DNA of 5,578 nucleotides from Gemmatimonadota bacterium (GTDB taxonomy: Bacteria > Gemmatimonadota > Gemmatimonadetes > Gemmatimonadales > Gemmatimonadaceae): positions 1-5,578 of the forward strand of contig PLMM01000425.1 of assembly GCA_003142495.1 (NCBI GenBank). Direction: 5' to 3'. Made by a program: the position numbers and the translations under genes. How positions within the stretch are numbered: the first letter of the stretch is position 1; each line of letters starts with the position of its first letter. Shown here in pieces: positions 1-5,578 of this stretch. The notes under the pieces are model-generated. The model had not been told where the DNA came from, searched no databases, and worked only from the letters and a program-made list of their open reading frames with translations.

Positions 1-1088
1 CACTGATACACTTTCTGCCCTTCGTGACGATCAGCAAGCGCCTCATCGCGCACTATCCAGACAGTCTCGGCTATCGCGAGGAGCTCGCGTATGCGCTCAA
101 CAACATCGGCTTCGCGAAGCAGGCGAAGGGCGATCTCGCCGGGGCGGTCGAGTGGTATCGCGCGAGCCGCGGTATCAATCAGGAGCTGGTGAATCTGCGT
201 CCCGACAGCCTCGCGTGGCAGGAGAGCCTGGCGGCCGAGTACAATGCGGTGGCAGTGGCAGAGCGGAAGCTGGGTGATCTCGCGGGCGCGTTGGCGAATC
301 ACGATCGAGAGCTCGAGATCAAGGAAGCGTTGTTGGCGCACGACACGACCAACCGCGAGCGTCAGCACTACGTGGCCATCGCGCACGCGTATCGCGGCGA
401 GCTCCGCGTCATGATGGGCGACGTACCGGGCGCGATTGCCGATGCACACGCGGCGCACGCCATCTACGCGTCGCTGGTCGTGCACGATACGAGCGATGCC
501 GTGATGCAGTGGAGTCTGGCCAGGAGCGATCGCCAACTCGGACAGGCGCTGCTCGAGCGAGGGGATGCCATTGGTGCGCTCAGGGAGCTTCACGAAGGGC
601 AGCCATTGATCTTCCATTGGCTTGCGAGGAATCCGGGCGATCCCTACATGACCGGTGAGTCCGTGTTGACCAGCATTGCGGAGTCGCGTGCGCTCCTCGC
701 GCTTGGCCGCGTTCCCGAGGCGATCGTGAGTGCGCGACGCGCCACCGTTGCGGGCGACTCGACACTCGAGGCCAAACCCGGTGATATCGAGTCACACCGC
801 GCCGCCGGCGACGCCGACGTGGCATTGGGTGCGGCGCTCGCGCGCGCTGGGAACGTGCGCGGCGCGCGTGACACGTGGATGCGGGCACTCACGGCGGTCG
901 ACTCGATCGCGCGCGCGGATCCCGAGACGGAGATTCTTGCGGTGCGGGCTGCGGCGATGTTGGAGCTCGGACGCAAGGATGAGGCGGCGCCTGTGGTCCA
1001 GGAGCTGGCACGCCGCGGCTACAAGCGACCGACGTTCGTGCGACTGGTCCAGGAGAGTGTCAAGCGGCACGAAGAGAAGCACGACTGA
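1..1088 (+). CDS. TPR-repeat protein, C-terminal part (possibly the tail of a Ser/Thr kinase)
   Basis: The reading frame is open to the left edge: codons from position 3 read LIHFLPF before the GTG at 24. The gene is therefore probably truncated by the window, and that GTG is not a convincing start. Numbering from the GTG, the 354 residues form an alpha-helical tetratricopeptide-like array. A turn of the type G-D-L-A-G-A recurs with its Gly at 36, 84, 132, 180, 228 and 276, exactly 48 residues apart, and once more at 316. The first four units also contain a D/P-rich loop (RPDS, HDTT, HDTS, NPGD). Such arrays bind other proteins. In Gemmatimonadota, Acidobacteriota and Myxococcota, related long-unit TPRs often form the C-terminal half of eukaryote-like Ser/Thr protein kinases. 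No kinase motif falls inside the window, so that assignment is inference; a regulator or free TPR protein is also possible. No membrane segment is visible. It ends in TGA, and two small genes follow on the same strand. Confidence 0.85.
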   Translation, partial: LIHFLPFVTISKRLIAHYPDSLGYREELAYALNNIGFAKQAKGDLAGAVEWYRASRGINQELVNLRPDSLAWQESLAAEYNAVAVAERKLGDLAGALANHDRELEIKEALLAHDTTNRERQHYVAIAHAYRGELRVMMGDVPGAIADAHAAHAIYASLVVHDTSDAVMQWSLARSDRQLGQALLERGDAIGALRELHEGQPLIFHWLARNPGDPYMTGESVLTSIAESRALLALGRVPEAIVSARRATVAGDSTLEAKPGDIESHRAAGDADVALGAALARAGNVRGARDTWMRALTAVDSIARADPETEILAVRAAAMLELGRKDEAAPVVQELARRGYKRPTFVRLVQESVKRHEEKHD

Positions 1089-1135
1089 TCATCAGCGCGC
1101 GCTGCCCTCAGCCACGTTTCGCCTTAGCCATTCGC

Positions 1136-1142
1136 GAGGTGG
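1136..1142 (+). promoter_or_regulatory. Ribosome binding site of the first small beta-rich protein gene
   Basis: GAGGTGG lies just before the ATG at 1146, with the AGG core six bases from the start codon. It supports this ATG as the true start and argues that the small ORF is expressed. Confidence 0.6.
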
Positions 1143-1145
1143 ACC

Positions 1146-1487
1146 ATGAGAGTTTGCAACGAGAAGCATCCGAGAGTACGTGTGACGTTCACGCCGGCGG
1201 CCGGGTTCACGTTCTCATGCTGCAATGTCGAGATGTCCGAGGGCGACATCATCGTCTTCGTGCGCCATGACACGAAGTCGGATTGGCGATTCGTGAACGC
1301 CAATGGATTGGACAAGTCACCCTTTCGCTGCGAGCTGGAAGACGATGGCAGAGTGCTCATTGTGACCAATGATCATTCGAAGACTGGTCCGTTCCCATAT
1401 ACCATCACCATTACGGATAACGGCACGCGATACACGAGCAAAACGGAATGCGATCGCACTCACCCCCCAATGATCATGAACCTGTAA
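1146..1487 (+). CDS. Small hypothetical protein, probable beta-sandwich, PPMIMN tail (copy 1)
   Basis: This 113-residue protein is not assigned to a named family. Alternating hydrophobic and polar residues (VRVTF, YTITIT) suggest a compact all-beta, Ig-like fold. There is no signal peptide or membrane segment. It is homologous to the next gene: a hand alignment gives about 37 identities in about 104 positions. The clearest shared parts are VxVxFT near the N-terminus, W-x-F-V-x-x-N-G-L (47-55 here), T-G-x-F-x-Y-T-x-T and the C-terminal PPMIMN (107-112). It contains five cysteines (4, 25, 26, 62, 102) where its neighbour has none, so it may bind a metal or form disulfides. The gene starts 57 bases after the TPR gene behind a good Shine-Dalgarno and may be cotranscribed with it. 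Its function is unknown; a partner or substrate of the upstream protein is only a guess from position. Confidence 0.75.
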   Translation: MRVCNEKHPRVRVTFTPAAGFTFSCCNVEMSEGDIIVFVRHDTKSDWRFVNANGLDKSPFRCELEDDGRVLIVTNDHSKTGPFPYTITITDNGTRYTSKTECDRTHPPMIMNL

Positions 1488-1545
1488 CCCAGCCGAGCAT
1501 CCCCGATCCCGATCCCGCTGTACTCGCAATCCTCAACCATCGACC

Positions 1546-1550
1546 GAGAA
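1546..1550 (+). promoter_or_regulatory. Weak ribosome binding site of the second small gene
   Basis: GAGAA lies six bases before the ATG at 1557. It is a poor match to the anti-Shine-Dalgarno but correctly placed. The start is supported further because the two small proteins align without gaps from residue 6 of this one. Confidence 0.35.
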
Positions 1551-1556
1551 ACTCCA

Positions 1557-1886
1557 ATGCCCGATCAGACCGTGAAGGTGTCGTTCACCGCCCCGAGCAC
1601 GTTCAGCTTCGATCCCGAGACGGCTACGATGAGTGCCGCCGGCAAGATCAACTTTCATCGCGATCCCGGTTCAGCCAATTGGACCTTCGTCAGCATCAAC
1701 GGATTGCCGTCTCCCCAATTCACGTCGAGCCTGACCGGAAATGGAAGCGGGATGACGGTGAACGACGGACACACGAGCACCGGCGACTTCGGATACACGG
1801 TGACGGTGAACGACGCGACCGGCAATCACACGAGCCAGATATCCAGGATCACGGGCACCACTCCGCCGATGATCATGAATCGATGA
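1557..1886 (+). CDS. Small hypothetical protein, probable beta-sandwich, PPMIMN tail (copy 2)
   Basis: This 109-residue protein is a diverged tandem paralogue of the preceding gene and has no named family that I can assign. It contains VKVSFT (6-11), W42-x-F-V-x-x-N-G-L50, a Gly/Ser/Asn-rich loop (about 58-75), the strand pair F78-GYTVTV, and the C-terminal PPMIMN (103-108). Conserved positions are mostly core aromatics and turn glycines, which fits a small beta-sandwich. It has no cysteine, no signal peptide and no membrane segment. I loosely recall short proteins in other bacteria that end in a similar P-x-I-x-N tail after a YTVTV strand, so this may be a member of a widespread uncharacterised family; that is memory, not a search. 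It lies 69 bases after copy 1 on the same strand and is followed two bases later by a palindrome that may end the transcript. Confidence 0.75.
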   Translation: MPDQTVKVSFTAPSTFSFDPETATMSAAGKINFHRDPGSANWTFVSINGLPSPQFTSSLTGNGSGMTVNDGHTSTGDFGYTVTVNDATGNHTSQISRITGTTPPMIMNR

Positions 1887-1888
1887 TC

Positions 1889-1904
1889 CCGCGTGATCAC
1901 GCGG
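1889..1904. repeat. Perfect 16-base palindrome after the small-gene pair
   Basis: CCGCGTGATCACGCGG is perfectly self-complementary and begins two bases after the TGA of the second small gene. As RNA it can fold as a six-pair stem with a GATC loop. There is no following T tract, so it is a weak intrinsic terminator at best. It could instead be a protein-binding dyad. The stop codon of the candidate leftward 60-codon ORF lies inside it. Confidence 0.5.
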
Positions 1905-2079
1905 TCCGAATCCACGGAAGTGCTCGATTGGCGAAACCAGAATCCCTGCGCGGCAGGAGGAAGACACATGAGCCCAGACAAAACTGCCCGAGCACCAGCG
2001 CACTCAGTGCGATCGTCGGCACAGCCGGCACGATCATCGGTGGATTGATTCGCGCACGCGGCCGAGCGTCCGTGGTCAT
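1897..2079 (-). CDS. Candidate small membrane protein overlapping the peptidase stop codon
   Basis: This is a 60-codon ORF whose ATG (2079-2077) overlaps the TGA of the M1 peptidase gene (2078-2076) as ATGA, the arrangement typical of translational coupling. The product has a basic N-terminus (R6, R8, R10), a hydrophobic stretch of about 28 residues (15-43, including ALSALVLG and CVFLLP) and then RR, so it could be a single-pass membrane protein. A GGAGG at 2100-2096 lies 16 bases upstream, too far to be ideal. Third-position GC counted by hand is 40 of 60, only moderate for this DNA. I recognise no family. A chance ORF in an intergenic gap remains a serious alternative. Confidence 0.3.
   Translation of the reverse strand: MTTDARPRARINPPMIVPAVPTIALSALVLGQFCLGSCVFLLPRRDSGFANRALPWIRTA
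1968..2048 (+). CDS. Doubtful 26-codon mini-ORF behind a strong AGGAGG
   Basis: AGGAGG at 1955-1960 stands seven bases before an ATG, the best Shine-Dalgarno in the window. The ORF that follows is only 26 codons, rich in Ser, Ala and Arg, with no recognisable motif and weak third-position GC (14 of 26). In another frame the same DNA encodes a glycine-rich hydrophobic run (LSAIVGTAGTIIGGLI), so this might be the remnant of a frameshifted small gene. It overlaps the leftward candidate ORF; at most one of the two is likely to be real. Confidence 0.15.
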   Translation: MSPDKTARAPAHSVRSSAQPARSSVD

Positions 2080-4514
2080 TCGTGCAGCGCGAGTGCCTCC
2101 ACGATCGCTGCCTTCACGGTCACGCGCTGTTCGCTCGCGAGCGTGTGCTCGAGCGTCGCCTTCCCCTGCGCGCCGCCAATGCGCGCGAGTGTCTCCACTG
2201 CATCCACCGCAAACAGTGGATCGCCATCGCCGATGTACCGTGTGGCAACCGCCACGCCGCGCGCCTTGTCCGGCCAACGAGACAGCAGTCGCAGTGCGAG
2301 AATTCGCACTTCGCGCGGCTCCTGCACATCAGTCATCTGCTCGAGCGCGTTGAGCCCCGCCGCGTCGGGAGCGAGGAGGAGTCGCTGCGCCGCCTCCGTT
2401 CGCACGCCCTCGGCGCCGCCCTTCGCGATGCGATCGATCAGGAGCGCCGTGCCGCGCGGTGATTTCGTGGGATCGTACACACTGAGCGCGGCCTCCTGCA
2501 CCGCGAAGCTCTGATCGTGGAGAATCAGCTCGAGCGCCTCGCCCTGCACGGCCGCGGTGTCGGTGCGCGCGAGCGAGCGAATCGCCTGTGCGCGCACGCT
2601 GTTCGCGGGGTCGCCGAGTGCCGCCAGGATGAGGTCGCGACTCGTGCTCGCGTCGTAGATGCCGATCTGCCGAATTGCCTCCTCGCGCAGCTCGGGGACG
2701 CGCTCGTTCAGCGCGATGAAGCGTCTCGCGTCGCGCGCGGCGGGCGATGTCGAGCTGTCGAGCGCCGCAAGCGCCCACCAGCGCGCCGAGAGATCGAGGT
2801 CGTGCTTTGCGAGCTCGGCCAACTCCTCTTGCGATTGATCGGTCTTGACGGTGCCCAGCAACCACCCGCCTTCGTCAAAACGGAAGGTGATCGGCGCGCT
2901 CGGCAGAGTGATCACGAACTTCTGGTCCTGCGCGGTCATCATGATCTCGTGGCGAACCACGGAGTCGCGCGTGACGACGCGCACCGTCGCCGGAAAGCGG
3001 AAGAACGGATGCGTCGCGTCGATCTTCTGCGTCTGGCGGAGTGTGATCGTGAGCGTCTTCGCCCCCGCATCCCATGCGCGCGTGAGCTTGACCTTCGGAT
3101 AGCCGATGCCGTACGCCCACTGGTCGAAGAACCAGTCGAGATCCTTGCCCGACGTCTTCTCCATCGCGATGGCAAAGTCCTTCGTCTCGACGGGCTTGTA
3201 CGCATTGTCGGTGAGGAAGCGATGCATGCCGGCCCAGAACACGGAATCGCCGAGCAGCCGCCGCAGCTGGTGCGCCAGCTGCGCGCCCTTTGGGTAGATG
3301 TGCCCGGAGAAGAAGAGCTGGATCGGATCACGTCCCTTGTCGTCGCCGTAGACGAGCGGGCGATCTTCGTTGAGATCCGCGTCGCGCGCGTCGCGCTGCT
3401 GATCGATCCAGCTGAGCTGTCCCGCCTCCCAGCCGCGGCTCTTCTCGTTCTGCACCGATTCCATGTACGTCGTGAGCCCCTCGTTGAGCCACGCATGCGC
3501 CCACGTCGCCGTCGTCGTGAGATCGCCGAACCACTGGTGCGCGAGCTCGTGCGCATCGAGTCCGCGACCGTTGTTCTCGGGCTCGCCGCCGGCGCCGTGC
3601 AGCGCGAGATCGGTCTGCGTGGTGGCCGAGACGTTCTCCATGCCGCCGTAAGTGAAGTCGGGAATCACCGACTGATCGTACTTCGCCCACGGAAAGTTCA
3701 CGCCGAGCACACGGCTGTAGATCTCGATCATCGATGGTGTCTCGCCGAAGGTGCGCCAGCCGGCGTTGACGGTGTCGGTGGCAACCCAGTACTCGACCGG
3801 GATGCCGCGCCAATTGTCGCGGAGGATCGCGAATTTCGCGGCGACGATCGAGTACATGTACGTCGACGCGGGAAGCTCCTGCGACCAGTGCCAGATCCGT
3901 TTCGCGCCGCCGGCCGTGGCCGCGGTGTCGATGAGGCGCCCGTTCGACAGCACGCTCACGCCGGTGTCGGCGGTGACGAGGATCTCCCACGTCGTTTTGT
4001 CGTTCGGCGCGTTGTACGTCGGCACCCAGGACGGCGTCTCGATTGCCTCGCCCTGCGTCCACATCACGCGCCGGCGCGGCACGAAGTACATGCCGCGCTC
4101 GGGACGGCCGTGATAGCGCAGCGTGAACACGACCGTGTCGCCCACGCGCGCGCGTTTCGCGAGATGTACGGTAACGCTGTTGGTGTCGAAGGTGAAGCGG
4201 AGCGCCGCGCTCTTCGCATCGGTGGCCGCATCGATCGTGAGCTGCGACGCATCGAGGTGAATCGTGACGGTGGGCGCCGCCATCACGACGAGCCTCGTTT
4301 GCACCTCGCCCGCGACGCTGCGCTTGTCGAGATCGTAGCTGATCGCGATCCGCTGGTGGAGAAGGTCGAAGGTGCGCGCGTGCACGGGCCAGACCACGGG
4401 TGGTGTGTACGCGCCGACTTTGCCTGTCGTGCGGGGCGACTGCGCGAGGGTGAGCGCAGGCGCGATGGCGGTGAGCGTCAGCACGGCGACGAACTGGCGT
4501 GAAGTGGAATGCAC
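2076..4514 (-). CDS. Secreted M1 family zinc aminopeptidase with C-terminal HEAT repeats
   Basis: This is a complete gluzincin aminopeptidase of 812 residues, which removes N-terminal residues from peptides outside the cytoplasm. The start is GTG (4514-4512), with a stop nine codons upstream and only a weak GAG Shine-Dalgarno. It is favoured because it gives a proper signal peptide: R6, a hydrophobic core at about 8-23, and probable cleavage after LTLA (24). Domains in order are an N-terminal beta domain (about 45-245), a thermolysin-like catalytic domain (about 250-470), a short beta domain ending near FDEGGWLLG (about 475-556), and a HEAT-like helical tail (about 565-812). Catalytic features are all present: GGMEN at 290-294 (substrate N-terminus recognition), HELAH at 322-326 with zinc ligands H322 and H326, E323 as general base, third ligand E345 in LNEGL exactly 18 residues on, and Y407 in YPKGA. 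HEAT-like units are seen near 635, 668, 701, 733, 765 and 796. A terminator upstream suggests it has its own promoter, which I could not identify. Confidence 0.95.
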   Translation of the reverse strand: MHSTSRQFVAVLTLTAIAPALTLAQSPRTTGKVGAYTPPVVWPVHARTFDLLHQRIAISYDLDKRSVAGEVQTRLVVMAAPTVTIHLDASQLTIDAATDAKSAALRFTFDTNSVTVHLAKRARVGDTVVFTLRYHGRPERGMYFVPRRRVMWTQGEAIETPSWVPTYNAPNDKTTWEILVTADTGVSVLSNGRLIDTAATAGGAKRIWHWSQELPASTYMYSIVAAKFAILRDNWRGIPVEYWVATDTVNAGWRTFGETPSMIEIYSRVLGVNFPWAKYDQSVIPDFTYGGMENVSATTQTDLALHGAGGEPENNGRGLDAHELAHQWFGDLTTTATWAHAWLNEGLTTYMESVQNEKSRGWEAGQLSWIDQQRDARDADLNEDRPLVYGDDKGRDPIQLFFSGHIYPKGAQLAHQLRRLLGDSVFWAGMHRFLTDNAYKPVETKDFAIAMEKTSGKDLDWFFDQWAYGIGYPKVKLTRAWDAGAKTLTITLRQTQKIDATHPFFRFPATVRVVTRDSVVRHEIMMTAQDQKFVITLPSAPITFRFDEGGWLLGTVKTDQSQEELAELAKHDLDLSARWWALAALDSSTSPAARDARRFIALNERVPELREEAIRQIGIYDASTSRDLILAALGDPANSVRAQAIRSLARTDTAAVQGEALELILHDQSFAVQEAALSVYDPTKSPRGTALLIDRIAKGGAEGVRTEAAQRLLLAPDAAGLNALEQMTDVQEPREVRILALRLLSRWPDKARGVAVATRYIGDGDPLFAVDAVETLARIGGAQGKATLEHTLASEQRVTVKAAIVEALALHE

Positions 4515-4607
4515 GAATCGCTCGCGTGAAAGTGTCGGACGCTACGGTGCGCCTGCAGCTCCAGCGCTCGCGCGCGAAGAACGTTGAACCGCGGACACAT
4601 GCTCGCG
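4515..4607 (-). other. Leader region of the peptidase gene, no clear promoter
   Basis: These 93 bases lie between the lipoprotein terminator and the GTG start of the peptidase gene. A promoter for the peptidase should be here if the terminator works. I found no convincing -35/-10 pair, and the Shine-Dalgarno is weak (GAG at 4523-4521). Confidence 0.3.
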
Positions 4608-4655
4608 CAATCGCAAACGAGACGCCCGGGAAAGCGGGCGCCTCGTTTGCGATCG
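4608..4655 (-). terminator. Long hairpin terminator downstream of the lipoprotein gene
   Basis: Arms 4608-4628 and 4635-4655 pair around a six-base loop (4629-4634). In the leftward transcript all 21 positions pair, two of them as G-U; the rightward transcript has A-C mismatches at the same two places. That asymmetry assigns the hairpin to the leftward strand, 21 bases after the lipoprotein stop. The core is GC-rich and flanked by AACGAG and CTCGTTT, but the T run is short, so termination strength is uncertain. Confidence 0.75.
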
Positions 4656-4676
4656 ATCGCCAGCTCCGTCTACATG

Positions 4677-5578
4677 CTAGATATCCTCTCCCATCGCGCA
4701 CTCGACCGGGGAGGAGGACGTGGGCGGCTTCGGCGGATAGCGGTAGAGGCCGAGGAGGCACCACTCGTTATGCGCCGAATCACCGAAATTGACCACAACT
4801 CCCGTGGTGTTCACGTACGTGCACGACGCGGTGATTTCAGAGCCTCCGGCCACCAGCAAATCGGTGCCGAGCGAGGTGAAAAGAACGTGCTGCGGATCGA
4901 AGCTCGAATCGAAAATTGCACTAGTGACGTGCTGCGGATCGGTCACCGAGAACGTCTGGTGAACGCCGAGAGATCGCATGATCGGAATCTCGGCCATGAG
5001 GTGCATGTCTGCGGCTGTGCCGCACCCACCATTTGCCGTGTGCGGATCGCTATCGGCAGGAATGGCGAACTGTAGCCGTCCCGCGAAGAACATGTCGATC
5101 GGGGTGGTGACGTCTTTCGCCGCCGCCACGCGGCCTTCGATGGTCGTTGTCGCAGTCACCGGCGATGCCGAGGTATTGTTGAGGTGCTCCACGAGCACTG
5201 TGTATTGTCCCGCCGCGACGTGAACGCCTTTTCCCCCCGCGAATGTCACTGGAGTCGTGCCCGGACCGGCGGCATAGATCAACTCTCCGCCCAGGATGGT
5301 GCCGATGTCGCAATCGAAATCACCGACCTGCGGTGAGGAGGGGCGCACCAGGAGATAGAGCTCAGCCTGCGCCGCGGGCGGAGATGCAAGCCGAAAGCCC
5401 GTATAGTACTTATCTGACGTCGCAAGATCCGAGTGACACTTGTATGACTCAGTTGCTTCGGGAACTGACCAGCTTCGGCTTGCGGCCGTGACCCACTGCT
5501 CCTTCGTCCCGCCGCCCGGTGGCCCGGTTGTCGAATCTCCACCGCACGCGCTCATCGCGACGCCTGACAGGAGCAGGA
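4677..5578 (-). CDS. Lipoprotein resembling PHM/DBM-type copper monooxygenases, 5' end missing
   Basis: The frame stays open through the right edge. Codons before the first ATG (5555) read LLLSGVA, so the true start lies outside and the visible N-terminus is the end of a signal peptide. M-S-A-C just after that ATG fits a lipobox with C4 as the lipidated residue, followed by a Gly/Pro/Thr-rich linker. Numbering from that ATG, the rest resembles the two-domain peptidylglycine/dopamine beta-monooxygenase fold. Domain 1 (about 38-145) has ELIYAAGPG (91-99) and YTVLVEHLNN (118-127), like the A-x-A-P-G and VHYNN segments of that family. Domain 2 (about 150-273) has DMHL (183-186), CTYVN (245-249) and NEWC-LLGLYRYP (263-274), like the HxHL, C-x-Y-x-N and NEMC segments. 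Several copper ligands appear replaced, so activity is doubtful. A Pro/Ser-rich tail ends in TAG. The family call rests on recognised motifs, not on a search. Confidence 0.7.
   Translation of the reverse strand, partial: LLLSGVAMSACGGDSTTGPPGGGTKEQWVTAASRSWSVPEATESYKCHSDLATSDKYYTGFRLASPPAAQAELYLLVRPSSPQVGDFDCDIGTILGGELIYAAGPGTTPVTFAGGKGVHVAAGQYTVLVEHLNNTSASPVTATTTIEGRVAAAKDVTTPIDMFFAGRLQFAIPADSDPHTANGGCGTAADMHLMAEIPIMRSLGVHQTFSVTDPQHVTSAIFDSSFDPQHVLFTSLGTDLLVAGGSEITASCTYVNTTGVVVNFGDSAHNEWCLLGLYRYPPKPPTSSSPVECAMGEDI

Noticed and set aside
24..26. GTG as the start of the TPR protein
   Set aside because: The frame is open back to the window edge, there is no Shine-Dalgarno before it, and the start falls inside what appears to be the first repeat unit, so a truncated longer protein is more likely.
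1502..1517. Short direct repeat of CCGATC in the spacer between the two small genes
   Set aside because: Only two to three imperfect units, expected by chance in DNA this rich in GATC and CG; no sign of a regulatory array.
1867..2043. PPMIMN-coding DNA (about 1863-1880) and an inverted similar copy at about 2030-2044 that reads NPPMIV on the minus strand
   Set aside because: The perfect inverted match is only about nine bases. On the minus strand the motif lies inside the hydrophobic ORF rather than at a C-terminus, so chance is the simplest explanation.
1448..2353. A 301-codon rightward open frame across the second small gene and the peptidase end
   Set aside because: It overlaps three better supported reading frames and its product is Arg/His/Pro-rich and low in complexity. 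Only its hydrophobic run near 2000-2050 was kept as a remark under the mini-ORF.
2517..4502. A 661-codon rightward open frame opposite the peptidase gene
   Set aside because: It is antisense to a complete M1 peptidase with all its catalytic motifs. Its product is Arg/Glu/Val-rich with no recognisable motif, the usual mirror frame of a high-GC gene.
3328..4764. A 478-codon leftward open frame in another phase of the peptidase region
   Set aside because: It overlaps the peptidase gene and part of the lipoprotein gene and is extremely Arg-rich with no domain features.

Overview
The window is a high-GC bacterial segment. It has a rightward cluster on the left (positions 1-1886) and two leftward genes on the right (about 2076-5578), with a short convergent junction between them. 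GC-rich codon use, a TPR-rich protein of the kind fused to Ser/Thr kinases, an M1 metallopeptidase with a HEAT-repeat tail and a lipoprotein resembling copper monooxygenases would fit Gemmatimonadota or a similar soil or freshwater phylum. That placement is inference from gene style; no marker gene is present.

Left part, plus strand. Positions 1-1088 hold the C-terminal part of a protein built from a very regular TPR-like array, with a turn Gly recurring exactly every 48 residues. Its N-terminus lies outside the window. After short gaps of 57 and 69 bases come two small, mutually homologous, unrecognised proteins (1146-1487 and 1557-1886). Both are probably all-beta and both end in the tail PPMIMN plus one residue. 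They look like a tandem duplication that has diverged strongly, and may form a unit with the TPR protein.

Junction, 1887-2075. This 189-base stretch starts with a perfect 16-base palindrome just after the second small gene. It also holds a possible 60-codon leftward ORF for a small membrane protein, whose ATG overlaps the stop of the peptidase gene (ATGA), and a 26-codon rightward mini-ORF with a strong AGGAGG. Both ORFs are weak candidates.

Right part, minus strand. Positions 2076-4514 encode a complete secreted M1 aminopeptidase with GGMEN, HEXXH-X18-E and the catalytic Tyr intact, followed by about 240 residues of HEAT-like repeats. Upstream of it, 4677-5578 encodes most of a lipoprotein that resembles the two-domain peptidylglycine/dopamine beta-monooxygenase fold but has replacements at most expected copper-ligand positions. 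A long hairpin terminator at about 4608-4655 separates the two leftward genes, so they are probably transcribed separately. Both products would act outside the cytoplasm. No RNA genes, mobile elements or CRISPR arrays were seen.
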